Below, in pieces: positions 17,286-24,764 of a DNA stretch of 64,000 nucleotides. This stretch comes from an uncultured Chloroflexota bacterium (lineage in GTDB: Bacteria; Chloroflexota; Anaerolineae; Aggregatilineales; Phototrophicaceae). The notes under the pieces are model-generated. The model was not told where the DNA came from, did no database searches, and saw only the letters and a list, made by a program, of their open reading frames with translations. How positions within the stretch are numbered: the stretch's first letter is position 1; every line of letters starts with the position of its first letter. Location: positions 1 through 64,000 of the forward strand of contig CALJKV010000087.1 in assembly GCA_937974245.1 (NCBI GenBank), given 5' to 3'. A program made the translations under genes and the position numbers.

Positions 17286-18497
17286 TTAGCCAACCTCTAC
17301 CGGGGCAACCTGTTTATCAATGATTTCAGAACGGTGGCGCGTGCCATCCCAACGAATATCCGGTATCAAAATGTCTCGTTTCTCCAGAATGCGCGCTTTG
17401 TGCGGAATCAGGTCTCGCAGCATGATCCGCATCTCGGCCTTAACATCATGTGTCGGTTGATATCCCAGGTCAATCAAATGTTGGCGATCCGGGTTGAAGT
17501 AGTGTTCTTCCATCTCCTGACGCGGGTTTTCATAGTGGTGTATCTCCACATTCAAACCGATGCTCTGGCCTACTTCCTGCACCATGTTTGCCAAATCTTC
17601 AACGTTATAGCACTCTTCAAACTGATTAAACACCCGGTATTCACCTACGTCCGGGGGATTTTCCACCGCAATTGTTAGGCACTGCATCGAGTCACGCATT
17701 GGCAGAAAGCCGCGTGTCTGCCCGCCACGCCCATAAAGTGTCAGCGGATGGTCTATCACTGCCTGGCAGCAAAAACGATTGATGGCTGTCCCAAAGCATT
17801 GGTCGAAGTCCAGGCGACTCCGCAACCGTAGATCATCGCCCATCTCGTCAATCTGCGTACCGAATACCACGCCTTGCATGATGTCCGTTGCTCGCAGTCC
17901 CCAGATTTTACAGGCGAACATTGTATTATTGGAGTCGTGCACCTTGCTCCAATGATAGAAACTGCCTGCCTGACGCGGGAACGGTAGATAATCCTTGCGT
18001 CCTCGGTACTCTACCTCGAAAAAACCTTCCGGTATGTCAAGGTTGGGCGTGCCATATTCGCCCATTGTCCCGAGTTTGACAAGATGCGCCTGCGGACTGA
18101 CTTCCCGCATCGCCCATAACAGGTTCAAACTGCCGATGACATTGTTATGCTGAGTGAAGGCAGCATGATCCTGGTCAATCATTGAATAGGGCGCGGACGG
18201 CATTTCTCCCAGGTGAACCAAGGCATCCGGCCTGAAATCTGCTAAAAAGTCACGCAAGAAAGGGTAATCAAGCAAATCACCCTGGCGGAACAGAAGGTCT
18301 TTACCATACCGTTCACAAAAAGCCGCTAACCGTTCCTCAATCGAATACACCGGAATCGCGCTGTGACTACCAACTTCTTCAACCCACTGTCTCCGGGACA
18401 GTGTATCAATACCCGCGACGTCGTGCCCGCGTGCAGTCAAATACTGTGCCAGCGGCCATCCCAGATAGCCGTCAATACCCGCAATAAAAACCCTCAC
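17286..18497 (-). CDS. sqdB: UDP-sulfoquinovose synthase
   Basis: A 403-residue extended short-chain dehydrogenase matching SQD1/SqdB throughout. An N-terminal Rossmann GIDGYLGW is followed by HLGEMPSAPYSMID, THNNVIGSLN-like QHNNVIGSLN, KLGTMGEYGTP, the YHWSKVHDS catalytic Tyr-Lys pair, FGTAINRFC, and YGRGGQTRGFLPMRDS. The family converts UDP-glucose and sulfite into UDP-sulfoquinovose for sulfolipid (SQDG) or sulfonated glycans. The GTG start has a strong TAGGAGGAAAG ribosome site. No SqdX-like glycosyltransferase is adjacent. A glycosyltransferase at 49.7 kb exists but is not clearly linked. A terminator hairpin follows the gene. Confidence 0.93.
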   Translation of the reverse strand: MRVFIAGIDGYLGWPLAQYLTARGHDVAGIDTLSRRQWVEEVGSHSAIPVYSIEERLAAFCERYGKDLLFRQGDLLDYPFLRDFLADFRPDALVHLGEMPSAPYSMIDQDHAAFTQHNNVIGSLNLLWAMREVSPQAHLVKLGTMGEYGTPNLDIPEGFFEVEYRGRKDYLPFPRQAGSFYHWSKVHDSNNTMFACKIWGLRATDIMQGVVFGTQIDEMGDDLRLRSRLDFDQCFGTAINRFCCQAVIDHPLTLYGRGGQTRGFLPMRDSMQCLTIAVENPPDVGEYRVFNQFEECYNVEDLANMVQEVGQSIGLNVEIHHYENPRQEMEEHYFNPDRQHLIDLGYQPTHDVKAEMRIMLRDLIPHKARILEKRDILIPDIRWDGTRHRSEIIDKQVAPVEVG

Positions 18498-18739
18498 GTA
18501 CCTTTCCTCCTAAGTGCGTATCCGAAGTATCTAACACACCTTATAACCCACCATCATTAGGAAAGCTACGAGTTCAACCCCGCCTTGCCACACTTCTTAA
18601 AAAGCGAAGTGAAGCGAATATGTCTCCAGTTGCTTGCAGTGTGTCTTGTACCAATCAGATTCATATTTGACCTGAAAAACAGGAGGAAACAGAATTTATT
18701 ATGGAAACCACTTCTTCACACACTGAAACATACTACAGC

Positions 18740-19801
18740 TTAAGGCTGAAATCCGGCGAGATATCCCTGTGCGGCCAGGAGTTCGGCGTTGAGAATACTG
18801 CTACCCGCTGCGCCACGAATAGTATTATGTGCCAATGCTGCGAACTTATAGCCCAGTAGTGGGCAAGGTCGCAGGCGCCCGACGGATGTCGCCATGCCGT
18901 TCCCGGCGTTCCGATCGCGCCGGATTTGCGGGCGGTCAATCTGTGGCAGATACTGCACGGGGCGCTCCGGGGCGCTCGGTAATTGCGTCACCGCCGCTGG
19001 CCCACGGAAGGCTTCCCACGCCGCTACGATTTCATCCAGTTCCGGTTTTGCTTCCAAATCCACCGACATATTAACCAGATGCCCGTCCACCACAGGCGCC
19101 CGGTTACATGAGGCGCTTGTCACCGCGTCCAGCCAGGCGATTTCTTCCCCGACCAGTGTCCCCAACATCCGCAGGGACTCGGTTTCCATTTTGTTCTCGT
19201 CACCGCTCACATATGGGATGATGTTATCCAGAATATCCAATGAGGCAACCCCCGGATACCCCGCGCCGCTGATCGCCTGAGCGCTCACCATAAGGATTTT
19301 ACGAATACCAAACTTGCGCAATGGTGCTAAAGACATTACCACCGGCATCACCGTGCAGTTGGAATTGGCAACCAACGCGCCGGTTGTCCAACCACGCTTC
19401 CGCCTCTGCATATCCACCAACCGTACATGATCGGCATTCGCCTCCGGCAGCAGCAGTGGTATATCGGCCACCATCCGATTCACTGACGCATTCGTGCACA
19501 CCACATGCCCTGCTGCCGCCAATTCCATCTCACGGGTTTCGGCAGCTTCTTTGGGCAGAGCAGAAAACACCAGAAGCGATTCAAAATCTCCGTCCAGCGG
19601 TTTGACTTCCAGTCCGGAAACCGCAGCGGGCGGGCCACCATCCAGCACCCAGTTAGCCGCCTCACCATAAACCTGCCCGGCACTACGTGACGAGCCAATG
19701 ACCTCTTTTACCTCAAACCAGGGGTGATTTTCCAGTAGTTGGATAAATCGCTGCCCAACCGCGCCTGTCGCCCCCAGAACAGCAACACCCAGTTTTTCCA
19801 C
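18740..19801 (-). CDS. asd: Aspartate-semialdehyde dehydrogenase
   Basis: About 353 residues. NADP-dependent reduction of aspartyl phosphate to aspartate semialdehyde, the branch to lysine, threonine and methionine. Evidence: the N-terminal GATGAVGQRF nucleotide loop, the active-site NSNCTVMPVV, AISGAGYPG, and the C-terminal HNTIRGAAGSSILNAELL. This is the archaeal/Chloroflexi-like Asd type rather than the enterobacterial one (inference). The start was placed at GTG 19801, since GGGAG lies seven bases upstream and the conserved domain begins there. The pheA stop lies 16 bases upstream, so the two probably form one transcript. Confidence 0.92.
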   Translation of the reverse strand: MEKLGVAVLGATGAVGQRFIQLLENHPWFEVKEVIGSSRSAGQVYGEAANWVLDGGPPAAVSGLEVKPLDGDFESLLVFSALPKEAAETREMELAAAGHVVCTNASVNRMVADIPLLLPEANADHVRLVDMQRRKRGWTTGALVANSNCTVMPVVMSLAPLRKFGIRKILMVSAQAISGAGYPGVASLDILDNIIPYVSGDENKMETESLRMLGTLVGEEIAWLDAVTSASCNRAPVVDGHLVNMSVDLEAKPELDEIVAAWEAFRGPAAVTQLPSAPERPVQYLPQIDRPQIRRDRNAGNGMATSVGRLRPCPLLGYKFAALAHNTIRGAAGSSILNAELLAAQGYLAGFQP

Positions 19802-19817
19802 AATCACACTCCCAATG

Positions 19818-20663
19818 TTAATCCATGCCCACCGATTCACGTCCAGTTTTTGTCGCCGGATATGATCCCAGCATCTTCACAAACGATGCCCGTTGTAATA
19901 ATCCTGCCAGTGCTTCCTGGCAGTTCGGGTCTTTCCAATGGCCTTCCAGGTCGAGGTAAAAGACCGGCTCCCAGGGTCGGTTACGTCGGGGGCGGGACTC
20001 GATCTTCGTCAGGTTGATGCCCCGTGTCGCAAATTCCCCCAGACACTCATATAGTGCCGCCGGGCGATGCCGTGTAGCGAATACAAGTGAAGTCTTGTTA
20101 TACTCCCCGCGCGTTGGATCATCATGCCCCAACACAAAAAAGCGTGTGAAATTAAACGGCACATCCTCTATTTCGCTTGCAAGCTCGGTGAGGTCATACA
20201 GTTTACCCGCTAGTGAACTGGCAATCGCAGCAACACCCGGCTCCCGCGATTTAGACAAATCATGGGCCGCCCCTGCAGTATCATACCAGGGTTCGGGTTC
20301 AACACCCATCCGTCGCAGATACTTTTCGCACTGCGCCAGCGCCTGTGGATGTGATCGGACAGCTCTCAGATCAGCTATATCCACTCCGTTCGGCACGAGT
20401 AGCGAATGATGAACATGCAGAACCACATCGGCCTGTATCCGCAAATCCGAATCCATCAGCAGTTCATACGCCTGGCTTACTGCCCCAGCCAAGGCATTTT
20501 CTACTGGCAGCATGGCATAAGTGACCCGACTGCTTTCAATGGCAGCGAACAAGTCGCCCAGAGTCGGGCAAGGATATACCTCTATTTCATCTCCAAAATA
20601 CTGCCGAATGGCTTGTTCGGAATAAGCGCCTTGCACACCCTGAAAACCAACAATCACAGTCAT
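19818..20663 (-). CDS. pheA: Prephenate dehydratase
   Basis: About 281 residues. It converts prephenate to phenylpyruvate in phenylalanine synthesis. It has the N-terminal dehydratase domain (GFQGVQGAYSE, MLPVENALAGAV) with the catalytic TRF tripeptide in FNFTRFFVLG. A C-terminal ACT domain follows, including IESRPRR, the Phe-binding ESRP motif. No chorismate mutase domain is present, so it is monofunctional. The start at ATG 20663 is supported by GGGAAGAAG upstream. It precedes asd by 16 bases. A terminator-like hairpin in its leader (20688-20714) has no same-strand gene upstream, suggesting attenuation. Confidence 0.94.
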   Translation of the reverse strand: MTVIVGFQGVQGAYSEQAIRQYFGDEIEVYPCPTLGDLFAAIESSRVTYAMLPVENALAGAVSQAYELLMDSDLRIQADVVLHVHHSLLVPNGVDIADLRAVRSHPQALAQCEKYLRRMGVEPEPWYDTAGAAHDLSKSREPGVAAIASSLAGKLYDLTELASEIEDVPFNFTRFFVLGHDDPTRGEYNKTSLVFATRHRPAALYECLGEFATRGINLTKIESRPRRNRPWEPVFYLDLEGHWKDPNCQEALAGLLQRASFVKMLGSYPATKTGRESVGMD

Positions 20664-20687
20664 AGTTCTTCTTCCCAAAATGAAACG

Positions 20688-20714
20688 CAAAAACGCGGAG
20701 ACTCACACTCCACG
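20688..20714 (-). promoter_or_regulatory. Attenuator-like hairpin in the pheA leader
   Basis: CGCGGAG (20694-20700) and CTCCACG (20708-20714) form a 7-bp stem with one wobble on the minus strand, followed by TTTTTG (A-run 20689-20693). It stands 25 bases before the pheA start. No gene on this strand lies upstream before the divergent regulator, so a simple end-of-gene terminator does not explain it. No T-box consensus was found. Confidence 0.55.
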
Positions 20715-20748
20715 CCCCGCCAATCAGTGCCTTTTTCCCAGACAGAAG

Positions 20749-20895
20749 TTACGCGGTTGGAATAGAATTTAGCGGGCTTAGGTAGTTTAGCATTACATAT
20801 GGATTTCCTCTAGGGAAAGGCAGAAACCTATCCTGGACGGCAAGAATGGCGTCCCTACAAACTGGCAATATCCGTGCTAATTCTCTATGGAGCAT
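20749..20895 (-). CDS. Possible 48-residue leader ORF of pheA
   Basis: An open frame of 48 codons begins at ATG 20895 with ACAGGA nine bases upstream and ends at TAA 20749, 35 bases before the attenuator-like hairpin. It holds two Phe and two Tyr codons near its middle, without the run of Phe codons of a classical leader peptide. This could be a coding leader or chance. The rest of the 430-base gap between pheA and the regulator gene shows no other gene. Confidence 0.25.
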   Translation of the reverse strand: MLHRELARILPVCRDAILAVQDRFLPFPRGNPYVMLNYLSPLNSIPTA

Positions 20896-21028
20896 AAGCA
20901 CGTTTCCTGTCACCCAACTACCAAAATCCTAACCGAATTACAGAATTTGCGAAGGCGCAGCAATCGTAACATATCGCCTTGTCCAGCGTCAATCAGTACA
21001 CCTGCTCAAATCCATATGGCTTCGGTTG

Positions 21029-21073
21029 GTAAGATTCTTACAAGTTGACAAGAGGTGACCAGGAATGATAGAC
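21029..21073 (+). promoter_or_regulatory. Promoter and operator candidate of the SufR-like gene
   Basis: A 13-base perfect palindrome around a central T, GTAAGA-T-TCTTAC (21029-21041), abuts a -35 box TTGACA (21045-21050). A TAGACT-like -10 lies at 21069-21074 with 18 bases between. The palindrome position suits repression by the dimeric regulator encoded just downstream. Confidence 0.5.
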
Positions 21074-21120
21074 TTTTTTATGATAACCATCAATAATATT
21101 TTCAGGAATCGATCGTCGCC

Positions 21121-21747
21121 ATGCAAGAAACCAGGCAGCATATTCTGGAAATTCTCAAAGAACATGGGCAGGCTACCGTTGATGACATCGTGGCGGAGTT
21201 ACAGCAGCGGCGCGGGGCGATTACAGCCGTTACGGTCAGACATCATCTTAATCGGCTGCACGAAGATGACCTCATCACTGCCCCTGAACTTCGCCGGCGC
21301 AGTACGCCGGGACGTCCTCAGCATATTTACATGCTCACCGATAAGGCAAAGGATTTTTTTCCCGACAACTACCAGCCCGTGACGACAGCGCTGCTCAAAG
21401 AATTATCTAATTATCTCCCACCAACTACCATCAATGTCATCCTCGAAGCCACTGCTTCCCGCATGGCGCAAGATGCCTGTATTGCTGCTGATTCACTACC
21501 GCAGCGATTAGATCAGGTTGTGGATTATCTGAACCAGCACGGCTATGAAGCCAGCTGGCAGCCTCACGCCGAAGGATATGCGCTTGAAACAGCCAACTGC
21601 CCATATCATGAAGTCAGCGAACCTAATCATGTCCTTTGTTCAATGGATATGCACTTCGTTGCCTCACTACTAGGCGTCGTCCCCCGCCTGCTCTCACGAG
21701 CATCGGAGGGGGCGGAAAAGTGCGCGTATCTGATCCCTATCAATTAA
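21121..21747 (+). CDS. sufR: SufR-type Fe-S cluster sensing repressor
   Basis: A 208-residue regulator with an N-terminal winged helix-turn-helix (residues 1-75, HDILEILKEHG-like and VTVRHHLNRL) and a C-terminal sensory part. The signature is Cys160-X12-Cys173 followed by Cys201, with CPYHEVSE, VLCSMD and EKCAYL, matching SufR, which holds an Fe-S cluster and represses suf genes when the cluster is intact. Only an A-type Fe-S carrier gene lies next to it, on the same strand 107 bases on. The rest of a suf operon is not in the window. A palindrome lies beside its own promoter, suggesting autoregulation. Confidence 0.85.
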   Translation: MQETRQHILEILKEHGQATVDDIVAELQQRRGAITAVTVRHHLNRLHEDDLITAPELRRRSTPGRPQHIYMLTDKAKDFFPDNYQPVTTALLKELSNYLPPTTINVILEATASRMAQDACIAADSLPQRLDQVVDYLNQHGYEASWQPHAEGYALETANCPYHEVSEPNHVLCSMDMHFVASLLGVVPRLLSRASEGAEKCAYLIPIN

Positions 21748-21782
21748 GTGAGATTTATTTTTTCTTATTTCCGTCTATTTAA

Positions 21783-21811
21783 TTGACGCTGTGAGTGTGT
21801 CATGTTATAAT
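21783..21811 (+). promoter_or_regulatory. Strong sigma-70-type promoter of the Fe-S carrier gene
   Basis: TTGACG at 21783-21788 and TATAAT at 21806-21811 with a 17-base spacer, a near-perfect consensus. Transcription would start near 21818, which excludes GTG 21795 as translation start and supports ATG 21855 (or GTG 21831). The gene can therefore be expressed apart from the sufR transcript. Confidence 0.8.
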
Positions 21812-21854
21812 CAAAACAATCTATCAAAAGGTGATTGAGGAGCGCTTAAAGCCA

Positions 21855-22274
21855 ATGGACGTTGCAGGACGTGTTGACACTGATATAAAGATCGAAACCC
21901 CTATACTGAATGTAACGATGGAAGCAGTGAATATCATTAATACACTGCTAAAACAGCGTGAAATCCCCGATCATGCATTGCGCGTTTTTGTCTCCGGTGG
22001 TGGCTGCTCCGGGATGCAATATGGTATGTCCTTCGAAGAAACTGCCAAAGACTATGATGCAATTGTCGAAGTCGAAGGTGTGCGCCTGTTGATTGACCCA
22101 ACCAGCCTCATGTATCTGCGTGGCGCGACCATTGATTATGTAGACAGCCTCATGGGTGGCGGTTTCCGCATTGACAACCCAAATGCGGTTTCAACCTGTG
22201 GTTGCGGACACTCTTTCCGCAGTGACGACTCTGAGGACGCCGATGGCGGCTGCGGTGGTGGTTGCAGCCATTAG
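21855..22274 (+). CDS. A-type iron-sulfur carrier (IscA/ErpA/SufA family)
   Basis: About 139 residues of the HesB/IscA family, which delivers Fe-S clusters to apoproteins. Conserved ligands are Cys51 in GGGCSGMQYGM and the C-terminal pair Cys115/Cys117 in TCGCGHSF. The tail is extended by an acidic stretch and GGCGGGCSH, giving two additional cysteines (133, 137) and a His. The start at ATG 21855 lies after the mapped promoter. GAGGAG lies about 12 bases upstream, and GTG 21831 is an alternative. The SufR-type regulator upstream fits control by Fe-S status. Confidence 0.93.
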   Translation: MDVAGRVDTDIKIETPILNVTMEAVNIINTLLKQREIPDHALRVFVSGGGCSGMQYGMSFEETAKDYDAIVEVEGVRLLIDPTSLMYLRGATIDYVDSLMGGGFRIDNPNAVSTCGCGHSFRSDDSEDADGGCGGGCSH

Positions 22275-22292
22275 CACCAATCGCTTCTAATC

Positions 22293-22326
22293 AAACACCT
22301 CGCCGACTGTGACGAGGTGTTTTTGA
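22293..22326. terminator. Bidirectional terminator between convergent genes
   Basis: Perfect 10-bp stem, AAACACCTCG (22293-22302) with CGAGGTGTTT (22313-22322), loop of 10, then TTGATT. On the minus strand the stem is also followed by TGATT. It serves the Fe-S carrier gene and probably the opposing gene that ends at 22335. Confidence 0.85.
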
Positions 22327-22334
22327 TTGCCTGC

Positions 22335-23147
22335 TTAACGCCGAAGAGAGGCCGCAAACAAGCCAAGCAAGCCCAATCCACCTAATAATGCGATGGGCAC
22401 AATGGGCGGGACACCAGCATCCAGCGGGGTAAGTGCACTTTCCGCTGTCGGGTCAGGAGCTATACCATCTGCTGGAGTGGGTGATGGGGTTTGCCCGGAA
22501 GCCACCACTAGGTCAGGCGGCCAGGTAAACGTCGGCAGCAGTTGTGGCAGTCCCAAATCGCTGGTCACCTGTCCAGGTTCCCCCAAACTAGCTCCCGGTG
22601 CGGGCAACACCCGCGATTCCGCCGTTGCCGTCAAAATACCACCAGGCATCTGTGTAATCGCCTCCCACGTCCCCGTAGCATTGACCGCCGCAACATCCAC
22701 TGTCGGCAGTGCATTGACATTCAAATCCAGAATTGCAGTTTCATCACCGATAATGGTCACCAGCTCATCAAATACCCAGGCTGTGCCATTGGGCGATTTA
22801 TCAAATTGAAATTGCAGCCATCGGAAATAACGCCCTAGAATCGGGTAAGTGTCTCCAGCACGGATTGTGCCTAACTTTTCCGCCTCCAGGTCCGCCGCTG
22901 CCCTTACGTTTGCTTCAGTCAGTGCTTCCAACAAGGCCGGCCCAACCGGCGTCGGAGTCCGCGTTGGGGTTGGTGTAACCGCTGCTTGTTCCACACTGCC
23001 GGGAGCGGCACTATTTGGAATCTGTACCTGAACCGGCGTCGGACTCACATTTCCCTGGGCAGAAACCCCCTGCCCCGCACACATCAGGCCAATCACAACC
23101 GGGAAAACCAACCATTTGCGCATCACCAAAACTGTACTCCTACCCAT
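22335..23147 (-). CDS. Secreted SH3b protein with C-terminal membrane anchor
   Basis: A 270-residue exported protein. The signal peptide (MRKWLVFPVVIGLMCAG, cleavage near VSAQ) is followed by a Pro/Thr-rich linker and one SH3b-like domain (ANVRAADLEAEKLGTI, GDTYPILGRYFRWLQFQF). The C-terminal hydrophobic helix IALLGGLGLLGLFAASLRR ends in two arginines, typical of a membrane or sorting anchor. The start could be ATG 23147 or ATG 23123, the latter giving a better signal peptide. It is the last gene of a three-gene operon with the M23/LysM lipoprotein 9 bases upstream. Its likely role is cell-envelope binding. Confidence 0.72.
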   Translation of the reverse strand: MGRSTVLVMRKWLVFPVVIGLMCAGQGVSAQGNVSPTPVQVQIPNSAAPGSVEQAAVTPTPTRTPTPVGPALLEALTEANVRAAADLEAEKLGTIRAGDTYPILGRYFRWLQFQFDKSPNGTAWVFDELVTIIGDETAILDLNVNALPTVDVAAVNATGTWEAITQMPGGILTATAESRVLPAPGASLGEPGQVTSDLGLPQLLPTFTWPPDLVVASGQTPSPTPADGIAPDPTAESALTPLDAGVPPIVPIALLGGLGLLGLFAASLRR

Positions 23148-23156
23148 TTAACTCCA

Positions 23157-24737
23157 TTACCACGATACTCGATTTTCAGTCGTGAGTCGCCCTTGCTCGG
23201 CGACTCGCCGCTCGTTTCCCTGTATCATATATCCCTGGTATTCTTGTCCTTCCAGTCCAATACTCGTCCAGCCAGACATCACAAATGGCGGACGCACATG
23301 CTCCGGCGCACACATCCCGCAAGATACCGGAATCCATTCCCCATTATAACGACGGGCGATATGTAAATGTGTCGCATTGGAAAAACCACCCTCGCAAGAC
23401 GGATGTCCGATCAAATCCCCGACCTGCACCTGTGTCCCAACTTGAATACGGTCCTCGGTAGCAATATGAAGATACAGCACTGTCCAACCAGTAGTTTCAT
23501 CGCCATCGCCATCAAGGTCAAGAATCACGCTACCGCCGCCACTACGGGCGATGATTCCTGGCGAAACCGCCGTCACCCAATGCTCGGAGACATAACAGCT
23601 TGAGCTTCCGGGTTCGACCTCATCTGGCGGAGCAAAGTCCAGCGCAGCCCAGGCGCTGCCACTGCCCCACCCACCATGTGGCCCACCAGTAAAAAACCAG
23701 GTTTCCCCCGCCTGGAATGGAAATATCATCTCCGGCTGTACAATCCCAGGCGAAACAAGCGGCTCAACGATACCAGAGAACGGATCGCCAAAATAGGCAT
23801 AATACGTCCGGTAAAAACCTTCCGCGCTCACCTGTCCCTGCCAGTTGGCATACGAATTATTCAGGCTGAGAAAATATTGCAAGCCCACCGTTGCCGCATT
23901 TAGTCCCGGTGCATAGAGTTGGCGTATACCAAGATCAAACTCGACAATCCGCAAATCATCATACTTCCAACCATAATAACCGCTATTTAGCCGGTTGGCC
24001 GCCCAGGCAAGCTGCTTATATAGCCCTTTCCGGTCAAAACCAGGTGGCGGCTCCTGTCCTTCAAGCGGATAATCCCTGGCAATGTCAGATAACTCCGACC
24101 GGCTCAACCATCCGGCTTTCACCTCTAACAAGGTCAGGAGCATCCGTGCATCCAGGCTGTATTCCAACGAAGCACGTTGCACGACCTCTGCCGACGAAAA
24201 GACGATTGAGTCAATTTCATCGCTAGCGGCACGAATATAACCCGGTTGTTGGGCAATGAACCCAGCGATATCAAATGCCGCACCACCTGGCCCGCGCACG
24301 AACTTATTATCCGACAATATCTTAAAATCTGGGGTATATGTATCCGGAGGCGCAGGGAGTCTAAGAACCTGCCCCACCGCCAAGATATTCGGGTTTTCCA
24401 GAGTGTTCAGCGCCAACAGTGCCTCAAGCGTCACACCATTCGCCGCCGCAATCCCGGACAATGTATCGCCCGGCAGTACCTCATACTCACCAGAAACAGG
24501 CAAGTCGGAAACCGGGCGAGTCGGGTCAGGAGTAGGGATAACCAGTGGTGTATCGGGAACAGGTGATAGAGATAGGACATCCGGGGCAATCTGTACAACT
24601 GGCACAGTCACCGGAAGCTCAGTGTCACCTGCGGGCGCAAATGTGGCAGTAATGATGATCGTTTGAGGCTGGCTCTGAAAACAGGATACAGCACTTATCC
24701 CCAATATGGCGATAACCGGTATAAGTTTTAGCTTCAA
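23157..24737 (-). CDS. Lipoprotein with LysM and M23-like peptidase domain
   Basis: About 526 residues. TTG 24737 was preferred over GTG 24749 because AGGAG lies 11 bases before it and it opens a clean lipoprotein signal with lipobox AVSC. A LysM module (YEVLPGDTLSGIAAANGV) lies near 90-130, then a helical central region. The C-terminal M23-like domain from about 345 has GGPHGGWGSGSAWAALDF, VTAVSPGIIARS and THLHIARR. M23 enzymes cut peptidoglycan cross-bridges. The second HxH is clear, but the first H-D pair is only approximate, so catalysis is uncertain. It lies between a beta-propeller gene and an SH3b gene. Confidence 0.8.
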   Translation of the reverse strand: MKLKLIPVIAILGISAVSCFQSQPQTIIITATFAPAGDTELPVTVPVVQIAPDVLSLSPVPDTPLVIPTPDPTRPVSDLPVSGEYEVLPGDTLSGIAAANGVTLEALLALNTLENPNILAVGQVLRLPAPPDTYTPDFKILSDNKFVRGPGGAAFDIAGFIAQQPGYIRAASDEIDSIVFSSAEVVQRASLEYSLDARMLLTLLEVKAGWLSRSELSDIARDYPLEGQEPPPGFDRKGLYKQLAWAANRLNSGYYGWKYDDLRIVEFDLGIRQLYAPGLNAATVGLQYFLSLNNSYANWQGQVSAEGFYRTYYAYFGDPFSGIVEPLVSPGIVQPEMIFPFQAGETWFFTGGPHGGWGSGSAWAALDFAPPDEVEPGSSSCYVSEHWVTAVSPGIIARSGGGSVILDLDGDGDETTGWTVLYLHIATEDRIQVGTQVQVGDLIGHPSCEGGFSNATHLHIARRYNGEWIPVSCGMCAPEHVRPPFVMSGWTSIGLEGQEYQGYMIQGNERRVAEQGRLTTENRVSW

Positions 24738-24764
24738 TCTCGCAAACACTCCTAAACAACAGCC

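Noticed and set aside
18701..18850. Plus-strand 49-codon ORF after an AGGAGG
   Set aside because: The AGGAGG is about 14 bases from the ATG, and most of the ORF is antisense to the conserved 3' end of asd, whose frame is secure.
20749..20761. ACCGCGT before the pheA hairpin as a T-box antiterminator
   Set aside because: Only the CCGCG end of the T-box consensus matches. The preceding TGGN that pairs with tRNA NCCA reads TCCA, and no stem I specifier loop was seen.
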